Source of the DNA: Cyanodermella asteris
Lineage: Eukaryota; Ascomycota; Lecanoromycetes; Ostropales; Stictidaceae
DNA length: 64,000 nt
Assembly: GCA_900618795.1 (NCBI GenBank)
Contig: UYJD01000008.1
Location: forward strand, 1,003,662 to 1,067,661
Reading direction: 5' to 3'
Position 1 is the stretch's first letter; each line of letters begins with the position of its first letter. The position numbers were made by a program, and so were the translations under genes. This document shows positions 51,734 to 63,940 of this stretch, in pieces. The notes below the pieces were generated by a model. It was not told where the DNA came from and did not search any database. It worked only from the letters and a program-made list of their open reading frames with translations.

Positions 51734-53101
51734 ATGACAAACAATTCGGTTTTGCCCCCTTTCAACGGTTCAACAGCCCCCAGCATCAATAGCAATACCA
51801 GCAGTCTCAAGAAAGTTGCAATTATTGGTGGTGGCTGGTTCGGCTCACATACAGCCCTCCGACTCAAGGATGCTGGCTACGATGTCATCATTTACGAAAA
51901 GAACGATGAGATCTTTCGCGGCATCTCTGGTGACTTCGGGATTCGATTGCACAAAGGGCCTCATTATCCTCGCTCCAAGAGAACCAGAGAAGATTGTCTC
52001 TACGGCCTGGGGCGCTTCACCAAGGAGTACCCGGAGCTGGTGATCGACCACGACCGCTCGATCTATGCCCTAGGAAAGAAGGACGCTTTGGGCTTGCGGT
52101 CGAAGGCCGACGTCCTTAGCTTTCACGCTTGCTGTCACGAAGCCCCGCGTTGTCAAACGATTGATGCCAAAGAATTTGGCGACAACGTTCAGACTGCGTA
52201 TGAGCTCAACGAGCCGAGCATCTTTCTCGGTCATCGCCTGCGTTCATTCTTCCAGGATCGTTTAGTCGAGAAGGGAGTCGACGTGATCACCAGCGTCGAA
52301 GTCACTGAGATTTCGGCTGATCAAGTCGTACACGACTCGAGAGGCATCAGCACCAAGTTCGACCACGTGGTGAACAGCACGTCCTTCAAAGGCTGCCTTC
52401 CAGACGACATCCTTACCGACCTGCCCATAGACATTCAAGTCTCCTACCAGCCGTGCATGGCATTGATCTACGAAGATCAGTCACCACAAGAGAAGCCATT
52501 CTCCTTTATCGTCATGGACGGCTGGTTCCCCTGCATCATGCCCGCCAAAACCGATAGCGAATCACTGTACCGAGACTACGTCGTCACACACGGCTGCTAC
52601 ACCATCCTGGGCAGCCACACCGCGCTCGCCGACGCGGAAGCCCAACTCGCCAGCCTCGACGACGCCACAGTCGAGCAGAAACTCCGGCCGCGCATCCTCA
52701 ACGAAGTCCACAAGTTCATCCCCGGCTTCTCCGAACGCTTCAAGTACAAAGGCTGGAAAGGCCACGTCCTCGCCAAGCTCAAGACGCGCTCCGAGTTTCG
52801 CAGCGCAATCGTCTACGAGAAGACGGGCATCGTGTACATCTTCCCGGGTAAGATCAACAATGTTTTCGAGGCGGCGGACGAGGTATTGCGCCTGTTGCAG
52901 AACCAGGACCTGTTGGAGGAGTCGGGCGTCAGGTGGGCCAGCGGCGGCATGGTTCAGCGGGCGAGGTTTGAGATTGAGAAGCATCCTGGGCTGGGCGAGA
53001 ACTCTACTGTCAACCTGCAGACGTTCCGGAATTTGCAGACTGACGGGCTGGGCCATCAAGCCGCCGAGATCAGCCGGGCCAGGACTCCCGTTCCTGTTTG
53101 A
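51734..53101 (+). CDS. FAD-dependent oxidoreductase (DAO-like, bacterial-looking)
   Basis: Flavoprotein oxidoreductase with an N-terminal Rossmann FAD site: VAIIGGGWFGSHTALRLKDA then DVIIYEKNDE (residues 28-60). 455 residues, intronless, no signal peptide. Conserved-looking blocks are GDFGIRLHKGPHYPRSKRTR (66-86), EPSIFLGHRLRSFFQDRL (about 160), VVNSTSFKGCLP, and SFIVMDGWFPCIMPAKTDSE (about 255). My recollection is that this block order occurs in uncharacterised bacterial FAD oxidoreductases (gamma-proteobacteria such as Legionella); that is memory, not a search. Substrate unknown, possibly an amine or amino-acid derivative. The next genes are an MFS transporter and a Zn2Cys6 regulator, so it may be part of a small catabolic set. 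Codon usage becomes more GC-rich in the last third. Confidence 0.8.
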   Translation: MTNNSVLPPFNGSTAPSINSNTSSLKKVAIIGGGWFGSHTALRLKDAGYDVIIYEKNDEIFRGISGDFGIRLHKGPHYPRSKRTREDCLYGLGRFTKEYPELVIDHDRSIYALGKKDALGLRSKADVLSFHACCHEAPRCQTIDAKEFGDNVQTAYELNEPSIFLGHRLRSFFQDRLVEKGVDVITSVEVTEISADQVVHDSRGISTKFDHVVNSTSFKGCLPDDILTDLPIDIQVSYQPCMALIYEDQSPQEKPFSFIVMDGWFPCIMPAKTDSESLYRDYVVTHGCYTILGSHTALADAEAQLASLDDATVEQKLRPRILNEVHKFIPGFSERFKYKGWKGHVLAKLKTRSEFRSAIVYEKTGIVYIFPGKINNVFEAADEVLRLLQNQDLLEESGVRWASGGMVQRARFEIEKHPGLGENSTVNLQTFRNLQTDGLGHQAAEISRARTPVPV

Positions 53102-54539
53102 ACAGGGGCTGATCCAGCCGGGACTTACCGTGTCGGGCTGACGAACGGCTGAATATATGCGAGCGCCGTAAACGCTTTTTTTTATGATTGATGAGTTTTG
53201 GGATAGAACGAGTGCATGGATCCACAAAGATAATAGGCTGGCATAGATTTGGAGATAGATTAAACTGAGATCAATGAGAAAGATTCGTTCGCTCAATTTC
53301 ATTAGGCATCTTTTTGCATGAAAATGGTCAAGCCTCAGCTAGAGCGCTCGAGTTCTCGGGCAACATAGTCGCTTGGCAGATGCTAGCCACTGATTGAATC
53401 AAACATAATCAAACCCCCGTGTACGGCATGCTTCCGCGAAAAGTGACGAGGTCGGTCCAGGGTCTGTTTCGAGCAGCGTTTGGGGCGGTGTGGAGTCTCT
53501 CTCAAGATAAGCAAGGCTAGTAAGATGAAAGTACCTGCCGGGCTACTCGGCAATCCGACCATCCCAACAATTACTCGATGACCGGAACAGAGCACCTATC
53601 GCAATATCGATGTGGGTACATGTGTGCTCTCTATCGACGTGTTGTACCGCTCATCGAATCGACCACTTCTGCTTACTATCGTCTCAACATGCATGAGCTG
53701 AAGATGCGTAGAGTCAGATCTTCTTGCTAGATCCAACCCAGGCTGAGGTACTCTTTCCCGATTCGAGATCAATGAAAAGAGGCATCACGGCCGACACCTG
53801 CACGACAATCCCGACCCTGGCCTCATGGCTGACTCGAAGCTGAGCGCCCCGGAAATTCTTCTCTATGCCCGCAGTGCAGCAATGATGAGTCAGGTGAACG
53901 GGGGGGGCATTGATAAGGCTGATGGATCTTTGGCACGTCAGACCGCAGGGATGCTACCTTGTCGAGAGAATGACAACATGATGGTGTGAAAGTCAGAAGA
54001 ATTCCGATATCTACTCAACGCGAGCTGGTCTGTGCACGCCGCTCCTAGATAAATGCACGCTTGCAGATCATTAAACCTTGTTTCTCGGGCGTTGCGTTGT
54101 GTCAGACGTCTACTGTATCTCCAACATCGGCCCACCACCGCAATGGGCTGTCTGTCATACATGTTGCGATAAGCTGAAAATCGTGACCGTACGCCGATTG
54201 CTCAGATGTCATTTTGCTATTTCAATCATTACGGTCTGAGGCGTCACGAATGTCACGGAAGGGGACCGTTCGTCATCTTCAGGTTGGAACGGAAACGGCG
54301 GCGGACCGGACGGGATGAGCGGAGGACCACGAAGCTATTCGGAATCGTCGGGCGCCACGGGGGGTTTAATGTTTGAGGGACTGAACACAATCCCACCCAT
54401 GTCATTGTCGCAAACTTTTGTCATCGACTTCGTTCTTCGACTATATCACGACATGTGCACCGCATAGGTGCCAAACGACTTTCTCATACCCCGGGGTTCA
54501 AGCGACAACGCTGCCTCGGTTTCGATCTTGATCTTAACG
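53102..54539. promoter_or_regulatory. intergenic upstream of MFS gene, with a 4-codon uORF
   Basis: 1.4 kb with no supported gene. It holds a terminator side for the oxidoreductase and the MFS promoter. A minimal upstream ORF (ATG TGC ACC GCA TAG) lies at 54453-54467, 72 bases before the MFS start. Confidence 0.45.
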
Positions 54540-56129
54540 ATGCAGTCGATAAGACAATATCATCGATACGGTGTGGACATTCAGCGCGCCTTGAGCGGGA
54601 GCACTCGCCCGGCAAGCGACCTCGAATCCGGATCCGAATCGTCCCCGGAGCGGAGCAAGCTGCACGAAGCCTTGGGGGTCCGGGTCCGGCACGACGAAGA
54701 GACGAAACGCGTCCTCTTCGTGGTCAATTTCCTGCAACCGAATGACCCGGAGAACCCCAAGCAATGGTCGCACGGCTACAAGTGGGCTGTCATCGTCACG
54801 GTCGGCTTCGCTGGCTTCGTGGTTGGCTGGGCTTCATCCATCGACTCCGCCGTCATCCCGCAAACCAAGACCGAGTTCGACATCGGCACGGTAGCTGCGT
54901 CTCTTTCCACGGCGCTGTACCTGATCGGCTTTGGCTTTGGCGCTCTCTTCAGTGGACCCATGTCTGAAACATTTGGGCGCAACCCGACGTTCCTCTCGAC
55001 GCTCTTCCTGTTTGGCGCCTGGACGCTTGGTGCTGCACTGACACCGAATTTCGGCGGCCAGCTGATATTCCGCTTACTGGCTGGATTCTATGGCGCGACG
55101 CCACTCACTACCTTTGGTGGGAGTATGGCGGACATGTTCGACGTGCTGGAACGGACGTACGTTTTCCCTATCATGGCATGCATGTCGTTTCTGGGACCGT
55201 TTCTGGCACCACTTGTCGGAGCGTTCATCGGCCAGAGAACCGTTGTCACCTGGAGATGGACAGAGTGGACGACATTGATCTGGACCGGACTGGTCTTTGC
55301 TGGCATTGGCCTGCTTGCTCCAGAGACGTACACACCAACACTTCTGGAATGGAAAGCGTCCCATCTGAGGCGTTTGACAGGCGATGACCGCTATGTCGCC
55401 GCAACTTCTTTGCAGAGGGTCACTTTGCTCAGGAGGTTGAAGGTCAACATGACCAGACCATTCCAGTTCTTCTTCCTCGAGCCCATTGTTATGGCATTCA
55501 CGCTTTATCTGAGCGTGATATATATTATACTGTTTACATTTCTGACAGGATATGATTTCATCTTTGGTCCGGAAGGAGTTTACGGCCTCACGCAAGGTCA
55601 GGAGGGACTCTGTTTTCTTGGGCTGAACGTTGGATTTATGATCGCAATGGCTGTCTGTCCCTGGATCTATTTCAGATACAAGCGATCCGCCCAGAGAGCC
55701 GAAGAAGCTGGCAAGCGTGTGGACCCTGAACAGCGGCTTTGGTATGCTATGCTGGCCGCTCCCTTCTGTCCGATATCGTTGTTCTGGATGGGTTGGACTG
55801 CATATCCAACTGTTTCAGTCTGGTCTCCCATCGTGGCCTCGGTGCTCTTCGGTTTCGCCATGCAGGGTATCTTCATCACCAGCTACCAATACCTCATCGA
55901 TTCGTACGAGGGATTCGCTGCCAGCGCCTTAGTGAGCCTGACTTTCTTCAGATACCTGTTTGCCGGAGTCATGGTCATTGTCAGTATTCCGATGTACTCA
56001 AACATCGGCGTACACTGGACTTTGACGCTGCTTGGATGTATCTCGGTGCTGATGACGCCGGTGCCGTACGTGCTATACAGATATGGTCACAAAGTCCGGC
56101 AACGCTCGAAGTTCACAGACCAGAGCTAG
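54540..56129 (+). CDS. MFS transporter (DHA1 family)
   Basis: Twelve-helix major facilitator, 529 residues, intronless. The frame is open from 54468 (GTG), but the first ATG is at 54540 (MQSIRQYHRYG). The polar N-tail (1-85) contains FLQPNDPENPKQWSHGYKWA, the usual NP-x-x-W lead into helix 1. Family marks are FAGFVVGWASSIDSAVIPQT, GPMSETFGRNPTFLSTLFLF (motif A), RLLAGFYGATPLTTFGGSMA and FPIMACMSFLGPFLAPLVGA (motif C-like, in the fifth helix). C-terminal half: WIYFRYKRSAQRAEEAGKRV loop and YQYLIDSYEGFAASALVSLT. Probably plasma membrane; substrate unknown. It sits head-to-tail behind the FAD oxidoreductase and tail-to-tail with a Zn2Cys6 regulator, an arrangement common in inducible catabolic or resistance sets. 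Confidence 0.9.
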   Translation: MQSIRQYHRYGVDIQRALSGSTRPASDLESGSESSPERSKLHEALGVRVRHDEETKRVLFVVNFLQPNDPENPKQWSHGYKWAVIVTVGFAGFVVGWASSIDSAVIPQTKTEFDIGTVAASLSTALYLIGFGFGALFSGPMSETFGRNPTFLSTLFLFGAWTLGAALTPNFGGQLIFRLLAGFYGATPLTTFGGSMADMFDVLERTYVFPIMACMSFLGPFLAPLVGAFIGQRTVVTWRWTEWTTLIWTGLVFAGIGLLAPETYTPTLLEWKASHLRRLTGDDRYVAATSLQRVTLLRRLKVNMTRPFQFFFLEPIVMAFTLYLSVIYIILFTFLTGYDFIFGPEGVYGLTQGQEGLCFLGLNVGFMIAMAVCPWIYFRYKRSAQRAEEAGKRVDPEQRLWYAMLAAPFCPISLFWMGWTAYPTVSVWSPIVASVLFGFAMQGIFITSYQYLIDSYEGFAASALVSLTFFRYLFAGVMVIVSIPMYSNIGVHWTLTLLGCISVLMTPVPYVLYRYGHKVRQRSKFTDQS

Positions 56130-56478
56130 CTGACTCGAACATCACGAGCGCATATGCTGACGAGACTCGACATGTATCACTCAGCAACTGCGTAATGTAT
56201 AAATAGCAGAAATTGTATATAGCTTAGCTTATCAGACCTTGAGTACCTCGATTGTGCCGATCCTCCGCCTTCGAGTGGTTCGAATTAGCAAAGTAGAATC
56301 AGCAGGCGCTTCGCAAGTATCCGGACATCTGAACGATATGTATCGAAAGAAGCACGCAGGTCGATTTCCCCAACATCATACATTCTGACATTTGTGAAGC
56401 CTGGCACACTCATCTTTCGTGAACGGGCGGTGAAAGCAGGGGACTTCCGCAAGGGTATTAGATCGCACCCGTCTCATA
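56130..56478. other. convergent intergenic region
   Basis: About 350 bases between the MFS stop and the regulator's stop codon; presumably two 3'UTRs. Nothing else is seen. Confidence 0.5.
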
Positions 56479-58122
56479 TCACCAGGGCGGGTTGACATGA
56501 AATATAGAAGTTCCGGTATTCGGGAACATGTCCCAATTCAGCTCATCAAGATTCATCGGCACATTCCACGTCGCGGGAACATTAGCAGGGGCCATGCTGA
56601 GTGAGCCCAAAAGGTTGTTGGTATCAGTATCAAGACCTAAAGATTCCTCGAGCAGCCTGCAATCCGCGATTTTCTGAGCGTAGATTGCATTCAAGATACG
56701 CTCAGCATAGGCCAAGGTTTCTTTGACATTGTCCGTGCGGTGCGTGTTGGCCACAGCGCGCAAGGTTCGCATGGCGCGAGGGACTTCGGTCAAGGCGCCA
56801 CAGACTAGGAGTAGACAGAGCAGTTGAAGTGGCAAGTATGCCAGATGCCACCAGGGCGCGCCGGTTTGCAAGAGCCGCTCCACGGTGAGTAGGCCGTCGG
56901 TCCCCACCGCGATCATGCGCGTCTTCAGTGCCGGTGTAACTGATGGCTGCTGAATGAGCCGCCTTCGGAATGTGGTCATGGCAAGGATGCACCTCGATAA
57001 CGCTAGAGCATCGTTACTGCCGCAATTGAAAGATTCGAGGGAGCTGAAGCTCTGCTCTAGCTTCTCGTGATTGCTCACTGGTTCCGGTAAAATTGTTCTT
57101 GTCGCCATATACAGACCAAGAACACTGGGTTCGTGCTTTCGAGCGACTGCCGAGACTGCCTGATCATCGACCGGTGTATGTACTGACAACACGTGTGGCC
57201 GACCGAGCTCCAATGATATCCACATGTGCATCAGCCGAGAGGTCCAGTAGAGTGAATGGCGTTCATCGTCAGAAAGCACAACGTCATTGGGCTTTTGGAC
57301 TGTGTTGGCGGGCATCGCATCTATGAGATGGACCGCTGTGCAGCTCGCCATCCAGAATGCATGGGCTGAGCCAGTTGCGCGGAGTAGTAATGTGTTCAGG
57401 GACCAAGCGATGATCTGAAGGTTGGAAGGCTCGCCATCGAAGCAGAGATTGAAGCATAATTTGGCGTTTCGTGTAAATGCATGGGCAGAGTCACCATCCA
57501 GTCGGCCTGAGAAAACGTATGCGAGGGAAACTATGGCTGACAATATTGCATCGAGAAGCGGTTCGACTTGTTGCGTTTGTATTTGGTATCTACCTCGGGC
57601 GAGGTATAGAGATGTTTGCAGGCTGATGATTGGATAAAGGTTGCCAATCGAGGCTTGAAACCTCTTGACCTCTTCGATGATCTCTGCCTCGGTCAACAGC
57701 ACCTGTAAAGGCACGGCTTGAGGCAAAGATTGGTCGACATTTGAGGTTGTCGGAATCGGCCCAATATTCCAGCCAATCTCGGTCGAAGATTGTGTCACTG
57801 AATTGTTAACCCCAACTGCTTGGGAGAATGCCACTCCTGATGTAACTTCTTTGACTGAGAAGGACTGGTTGTTTGGGCCACCGCCGTTCGCGGTGACCGA
57901 CAAAGTAGAGACGTGCTCGGTCTGTTCATCGGAGTTGTTTGTAGGAGAATTCGGTTTCGATGCGGGTCTGGTGTACTTGCATTCGTACTCGTATCGTAGA
58001 CACGTGGAGCAAGGCAGTTTGCCATTGCATTTTCGTTTCCTGTCTTTACATGGAACGCAGGCCGTTCTCACTTTGCGTCTGCCGACAGGTTGTTCATTTG
58101 TGGCCACTGCTGGCTCGGCCAT
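56479..58122 (-). CDS. Zn(II)2Cys6 transcription factor with fungal_trans domain
   Basis: Fungal regulator of 547 residues, intronless. The N-terminal cluster is canonical: CVPCKDRKRKC (Cys22, 25, 32) and CSTCLRYEYEC (Cys38, 41, 48), preceded by the basic GRRKVRT. A Ser/Asn/Gln-rich linker (55-140) follows. The fungal_trans middle region spans about 145-430: LLTEAEIIEEVKRFQASIGN with LYPII, an AHAFTRNAKLCFNLCF repeat-type helix, HAFWMASCTAVHLIDAMPAN and DERHSLYWTSRLMHMWISLE with LGRPHVLS. The C-terminal tail is acidic/amidic (MNLDELNWDMFPNTGTSIF), a likely activation segment. It is nuclear and is placed tail-to-tail with the MFS gene; it may regulate that gene and the oxidoreductase before it, which is inference. 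Confidence 0.92.
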   Translation of the reverse strand: MAEPAVATNEQPVGRRKVRTACVPCKDRKRKCNGKLPCSTCLRYEYECKYTRPASKPNSPTNNSDEQTEHVSTLSVTANGGGPNNQSFSVKEVTSGVAFSQAVGVNNSVTQSSTEIGWNIGPIPTTSNVDQSLPQAVPLQVLLTEAEIIEEVKRFQASIGNLYPIISLQTSLYLARGRYQIQTQQVEPLLDAILSAIVSLAYVFSGRLDGDSAHAFTRNAKLCFNLCFDGEPSNLQIIAWSLNTLLLRATGSAHAFWMASCTAVHLIDAMPANTVQKPNDVVLSDDERHSLYWTSRLMHMWISLELGRPHVLSVHTPVDDQAVSAVARKHEPSVLGLYMATRTILPEPVSNHEKLEQSFSSLESFNCGSNDALALSRCILAMTTFRRRLIQQPSVTPALKTRMIAVGTDGLLTVERLLQTGAPWWHLAYLPLQLLCLLLVCGALTEVPRAMRTLRAVANTHRTDNVKETLAYAERILNAIYAQKIADCRLLEESLGLDTDTNNLLGSLSMAPANVPATWNVPMNLDELNWDMFPNTGTSIFHVNPPW

Positions 58123-59066
58123 TTTCGTGGAGGTGTTGCCGCGAACAAGGCCACCAACATGTGAACTTTATGGTCACCACGCGAAAGGCCAAGAACGATA
58201 CGTCAGCGCCTTGAGAGATATGTCTCTTGCATAAGCGCTTGGCTAGAAATGGCAGTAAGCACTCTTGTTCGCTCATTTGACTCAGACGAAGGAGGGCCCA
58301 AGTGCAGACCGCCTTCAACGTCATGTTGATGGTTCAGAAATGCCCACCATGATAATCTTTGACTGCGAATCAGTTCCATCCATTGATTGATCGATATGTT
58401 TGGCTCCTCCTGTAACACATATTGGCAAGCTGGGAAGGGCTTAAGGCGGCTGAAAGATGCTTTTACGGGGACGCCTGACCACCTCCTTACCTAACGAAAT
58501 TCGACATCTAGGTTACCAAATAGACCTTGAACACGATCCACATGATTAGCCTCTGCATAGATGGCTGACACGTACCTATGTGCTTGTGCAGTCACGCAAG
58601 GGGATAGTAGCACTCAGGGTAAAGAAAAAAGTACGCACGCAACGACTTCTGAAGCAACGTCGGTCTTGGCCACCTCCGCAAGCGGAACTCGGAAAGCCAC
58701 TATGTAGTTCGTCGAAAGGCTCGAGAATGGACCGGAATCGACGCCTCTCACACTGATCTATGGTATACGGGACGCTATCAGGCTTTGATTAAGGCAGCTT
58801 GGGCAATTCAGAGGAACGGGAGTCGCGCCACCTAAATCTCGGCTATGCTGAAGTCAAATTGGATGTGCATCAATTCGTGATCTATGTCCATTAAGGACCC
58901 GAGATAGCAATTGCATAATCATAGAAGGATCACCTTCTACCGACCCATCAATCCCCCTTCCCACACACCATCATTTCATGCTAGGATATCATAAACACAA
59001 GGGAAATTGTGCAGCGTACATGCCTGCAATAAGCCAACCGTAACCGAAACCCGTCGAACCAACCGC
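58123..59066. promoter_or_regulatory. intergenic upstream of the Zn2Cys6 regulator
   Basis: 0.94 kb, with the regulator's promoter on one side and the terminator of the next minus-strand gene on the other. No gene is supported and no operator was identified. Confidence 0.5.
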
Positions 59067-60809
59067 TCACAGTCCCTCAATTTCCAGCTTGGTCGTCGCT
59101 CTTTTGCCTGCACCATACAGCGTCTCCATGACCTTCTCCTTCTGCTCCTGCCTGACCCGCTTCAGATGAACACCCGTTTCTTCAAGCTGCCTCACCTGCT
59201 CTGCAAGGCCCAGTCCCCCCATCCTGCCAGACGCGGTGGCGCTTTCGTCGACCTTCAACAGGGGACTGACCAGCCTTCGTCTCAGAACCTCCAGACTCTG
59301 CTTCAACGCGACCAGCCTGCCGTGGTGCTCGACCAGCATGTTCTTGTTGAACATGGTCCGCTGTTTCACCGCGCCCAGCAATTGCTTGTTCTTCTCGAAC
59401 TTCTTGAGCTGCGCGGCACGGGCGCCAAGTGCGCGCTGCCATAAAGACGACAGGACCTCGGACTCGAGGTTCTCCTGGACATCTGCCTCGCGCATGGTGG
59501 CGCGTTGGAGGTTCAGGAATTGGCGGTCGATGGCTGCGTAGAGGGAAAAGAGGGCTTGCGCGTGCTTGAGCTCGTCGTCGATGCTCTTCTCGAGCGTGCT
59601 GAGCAGCTCGATGAATGTTCTTTGCAGCATCTGTTGCGCACGAAGATCGCTTGGAAGACCAAATATGCTCGTGAATATGCGGTTGCGCGGATCCTCATCG
59701 TTCTTATCGCTGAGGAGACCGATGGTCTTGAGTCCGGCGTGCAGATTGCCGACCACGCCGGCGAAGCTCCCTGGTGGAAGGGCTTCCAGATGTGCCAGTT
59801 CGCGCCGCGCCCAGTCCATCACCAGTAGTATGTTGTCAAAGTCTCCGTCGACGGTTGCGAAGAACCCAGTCAGCTCTGTTGCGAGCTTGCTTAACGAATC
59901 GTAGAGTGAATCGAGCTCGGACACGATGATTGGCGAAGAGGTGAAATTCGCTTGCCGGACGGACTCGGAGAGATCCCAGACTGCAGTACCAGTTTCCTGC
60001 AGGTCCGACAGCTGCCGCACACCGTGCTCGGAGAAGTGGATGAGAGGTTCGAAGGAGCGAGCGAAGGTTGCGACCTTTATGAGATCGGGTCGGGGCGCGG
60101 GAGCGGGCGGGGAGAAAAGAGTGCGAACGCCGATGGCAAAGAGAAGAACGACCATGGCGGAAGTGAAGAGCCGAGCCTTTGACGACATGATGTATAGATA
60201 TGTGCTGCGCAACCAGATGATGGCCTGTTCGAGCGGCTCCGTACGCTGTTGCACGTCTGCGCGAAGCGAGAAGCGGATGTAATTGGCCAACTTGTCAGTG
60301 GTTGTAGGATCGTCCTCTCCCGACTCTTCACGTATCGCGCCCATGTGCTCCGGGCTGCCGTGTCTTGTTCCCGGGCGTGATGCTCGCGGGTCCGGGCTCA
60401 TGTCCTTTCGCGGACTTTCACTGCCCTTCGGCAGAGGGATGTTGGCCGCCAGATCTTCGTCGAACACGCTATGTCCTCTGCTGACGATGCCGTCCCTGAT
60501 ATCGGCCGAAACTCGTCCTGTACTTTGTGGTATCGGGCTCTCTTCCAGGTATGGCTGATGTCTGTACCAAGCGCTGCTGCTTTCCGGAGGTCGCCAGGGC
60601 TGCGGTGGAGACCAGGGTGAATCGGGGCCGTTGCTGCTTATTTCTGAAGCGGACTCATCGTGCGCTGCGAAGCCCGATCTGTGTGAAGGAAGGCGGAGAA
60701 CGCCGCCGCCGGGTCGACGAGGCGTTGAAAAAGTATGACCCGAATCCATCGCCGGATGCTGTGCAAAGACGTCGTTCAGCTTATCGAGTTCTTCGTTCTC
60801 CTCCGTCAT
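59067..60809 (-). CDS. single-pass membrane protein with coiled coils, unknown function
   Basis: Conserved-looking fungal protein, not recognised as a named family; 580 residues, intronless. The frame is open to 60836, but the codon there is TTG; the first ATG is at 60809 (MTEENEELDKLND). Residues 1-190 are disordered and Pro/Ser/Arg-rich. A single transmembrane segment is at about 222-238 (LFTSAMVVLLFAIGVRTLF), preceded by a short helix and followed by a Pro-rich PPAPAPRPD. The rest (245-575) is almost all helix with long heptad-like stretches: LLSTLEKSIDDELKHAQALF, RALGARAAQLKKFEKNKQLL, LGLAEQVRQLEETGVHLKRV. No N-terminal signal peptide, so the N-tail is probably cytosolic. A nuclear-envelope or ER tether is conceivable, but this is not shown. 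Confidence 0.78.
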   Translation of the reverse strand: MTEENEELDKLNDVFAQHPAMDSGHTFSTPRRPGGGVLRLPSHRSGFAAHDESASEISSNGPDSPWSPPQPWRPPESSSAWYRHQPYLEESPIPQSTGRVSADIRDGIVSRGHSVFDEDLAANIPLPKGSESPRKDMSPDPRASRPGTRHGSPEHMGAIREESGEDDPTTTDKLANYIRFSLRADVQQRTEPLEQAIIWLRSTYLYIMSSKARLFTSAMVVLLFAIGVRTLFSPPAPAPRPDLIKVATFARSFEPLIHFSEHGVRQLSDLQETGTAVWDLSESVRQANFTSSPIIVSELDSLYDSLSKLATELTGFFATVDGDFDNILLVMDWARRELAHLEALPPGSFAGVVGNLHAGLKTIGLLSDKNDEDPRNRIFTSIFGLPSDLRAQQMLQRTFIELLSTLEKSIDDELKHAQALFSLYAAIDRQFLNLQRATMREADVQENLESEVLSSLWQRALGARAAQLKKFEKNKQLLGAVKQRTMFNKNMLVEHHGRLVALKQSLEVLRRRLVSPLLKVDESATASGRMGGLGLAEQVRQLEETGVHLKRVRQEQKEKVMETLYGAGKRATTKLEIEGL

Positions 60810-62474
<1,665 letters not shown>

Positions 62475-63940
62475 TGTGAAGGTGAGAGGTGCTAGGAAGG
62501 TGGTGAAAGGAGTATGGTATGCGATGAGAGGTCTATTGAAGCTGTAGATGGAGCGAGAGCGAGTGCGACAGGAGAAAGGAAGCAAAGGCAGCGGAAGCAA
62601 GAAATTATTGTCTGCGCATCGTTACGTATCGGCGGCGCCGGCCCAGCAGCTGCAAGATTTCGACCAATGGCAAGCAGTCGAATGGCTGACGACGGAATAA
62701 GCACGCCCGCCCGGTTTATTCTCGTCGGCTGGAATCCGCCTTGTTTGTTCTGCCGTCGACAATGTACGAGGGAGTCGAGGTAGATGTGTCTCGGTTTTGC
62801 GTGTGTGCAAACATGTGTCGCTTCTGTTCTGTTATCAGTCGTTTCACGTTGTCGGCAGTGTTCATGGCCTATGAGACTGTTCCGCATTGCTTGATCTCAG
62901 CCACAATCTATATCTCATGAACCGGCTTTAGCTCGAGGGCCCCTGTCGTTTCGTGAGATACGCAGCAAAGTACCTCGTATCGGTTGTTCGCGGCCGTGGA
63001 ATCCTGTTTGCTTGATTTGCTCGTCTTGAAAGTCGTGCTGTCATAGAGTCCTAGCACACACCCACGTACGATAGCCACCTAGAACACCTAACGATAGCTA
63101 GAAGCCGCTGAGCCGAGTGACTTCTGGAACTGTGCATTGTTTTTTTCAGGATTGCCGAGGTGCATGAAACACACCTGGCTGCCGTGCTAGCCTCCTTTCC
63201 CCCTTGCTAGCTGGTATCTCGTCGAAACACTGACTTGCCCTGTACATGAAGGATCTAGCAGATCATGTGTAAAAATGATTTTTGGGAGCACTGCTTGAGC
63301 ATGGTTATCATCACTCTTACTGGCGAGGGCGGCGATTCTCTGTCGACTGACCACAGCTCATGCAACAAGAACGTCCTTGGATATGGGACGTGTCGCCACA
63401 CTTTGGAATAGTCTCATCAATGTCTGTATGCAAATCTGATAAGGTACTAGGTATTTGTCTGCATGCGAACATGTATTGCAGCGCGAGGCTACCAACTGGG
63501 CCAATCATTAGGTGTCACGAGCCTGGACTTACGACGATGCGATTTCATGCGCGCGCGGTGCGTTCGGACACGATCCGCCAAATTCGGCTGTTCTTGACAT
63601 CGTCTACCCTTTTTCGATGCAATCAGTTCGCCAACCAAAACCACATTCATAGTGTCCACGCTCGCTACAAGACCTCCATCAGGGATCCCTCCTTCCTGGA
63701 CGAGAGAACATCTACAAGGCGAATTCATACTCGTGCATAATACGAAGTCGTTCATGAGCATTGCTGGCTTTGCGCTGCGTGACTTGAATTCTCCGCGATC
63801 AGAGGCTATAAAGCGCTGTAAACCACCTTGTACCGATCACTAGTCGTTCCCCGTCTTGGATCCCGTTCTCCGCGACTCGATTGTCTCTAACGTCGACAGT
63901 GTACCAGATCTGATTACGGCTCATCACTCCAACCTCGACA
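62475..63940. promoter_or_regulatory. divergent intergenic region, CYC1 / dehydrogenase
   Basis: 1.47 kb. The first 150 bases upstream of CYC1 are GA-rich on the plus strand. A TAGCT/CACCTA-type degenerate tract near 63060-63110 resembles the repeats at 29.0 and 32.9 kb. No gene is supported. Confidence 0.45.
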
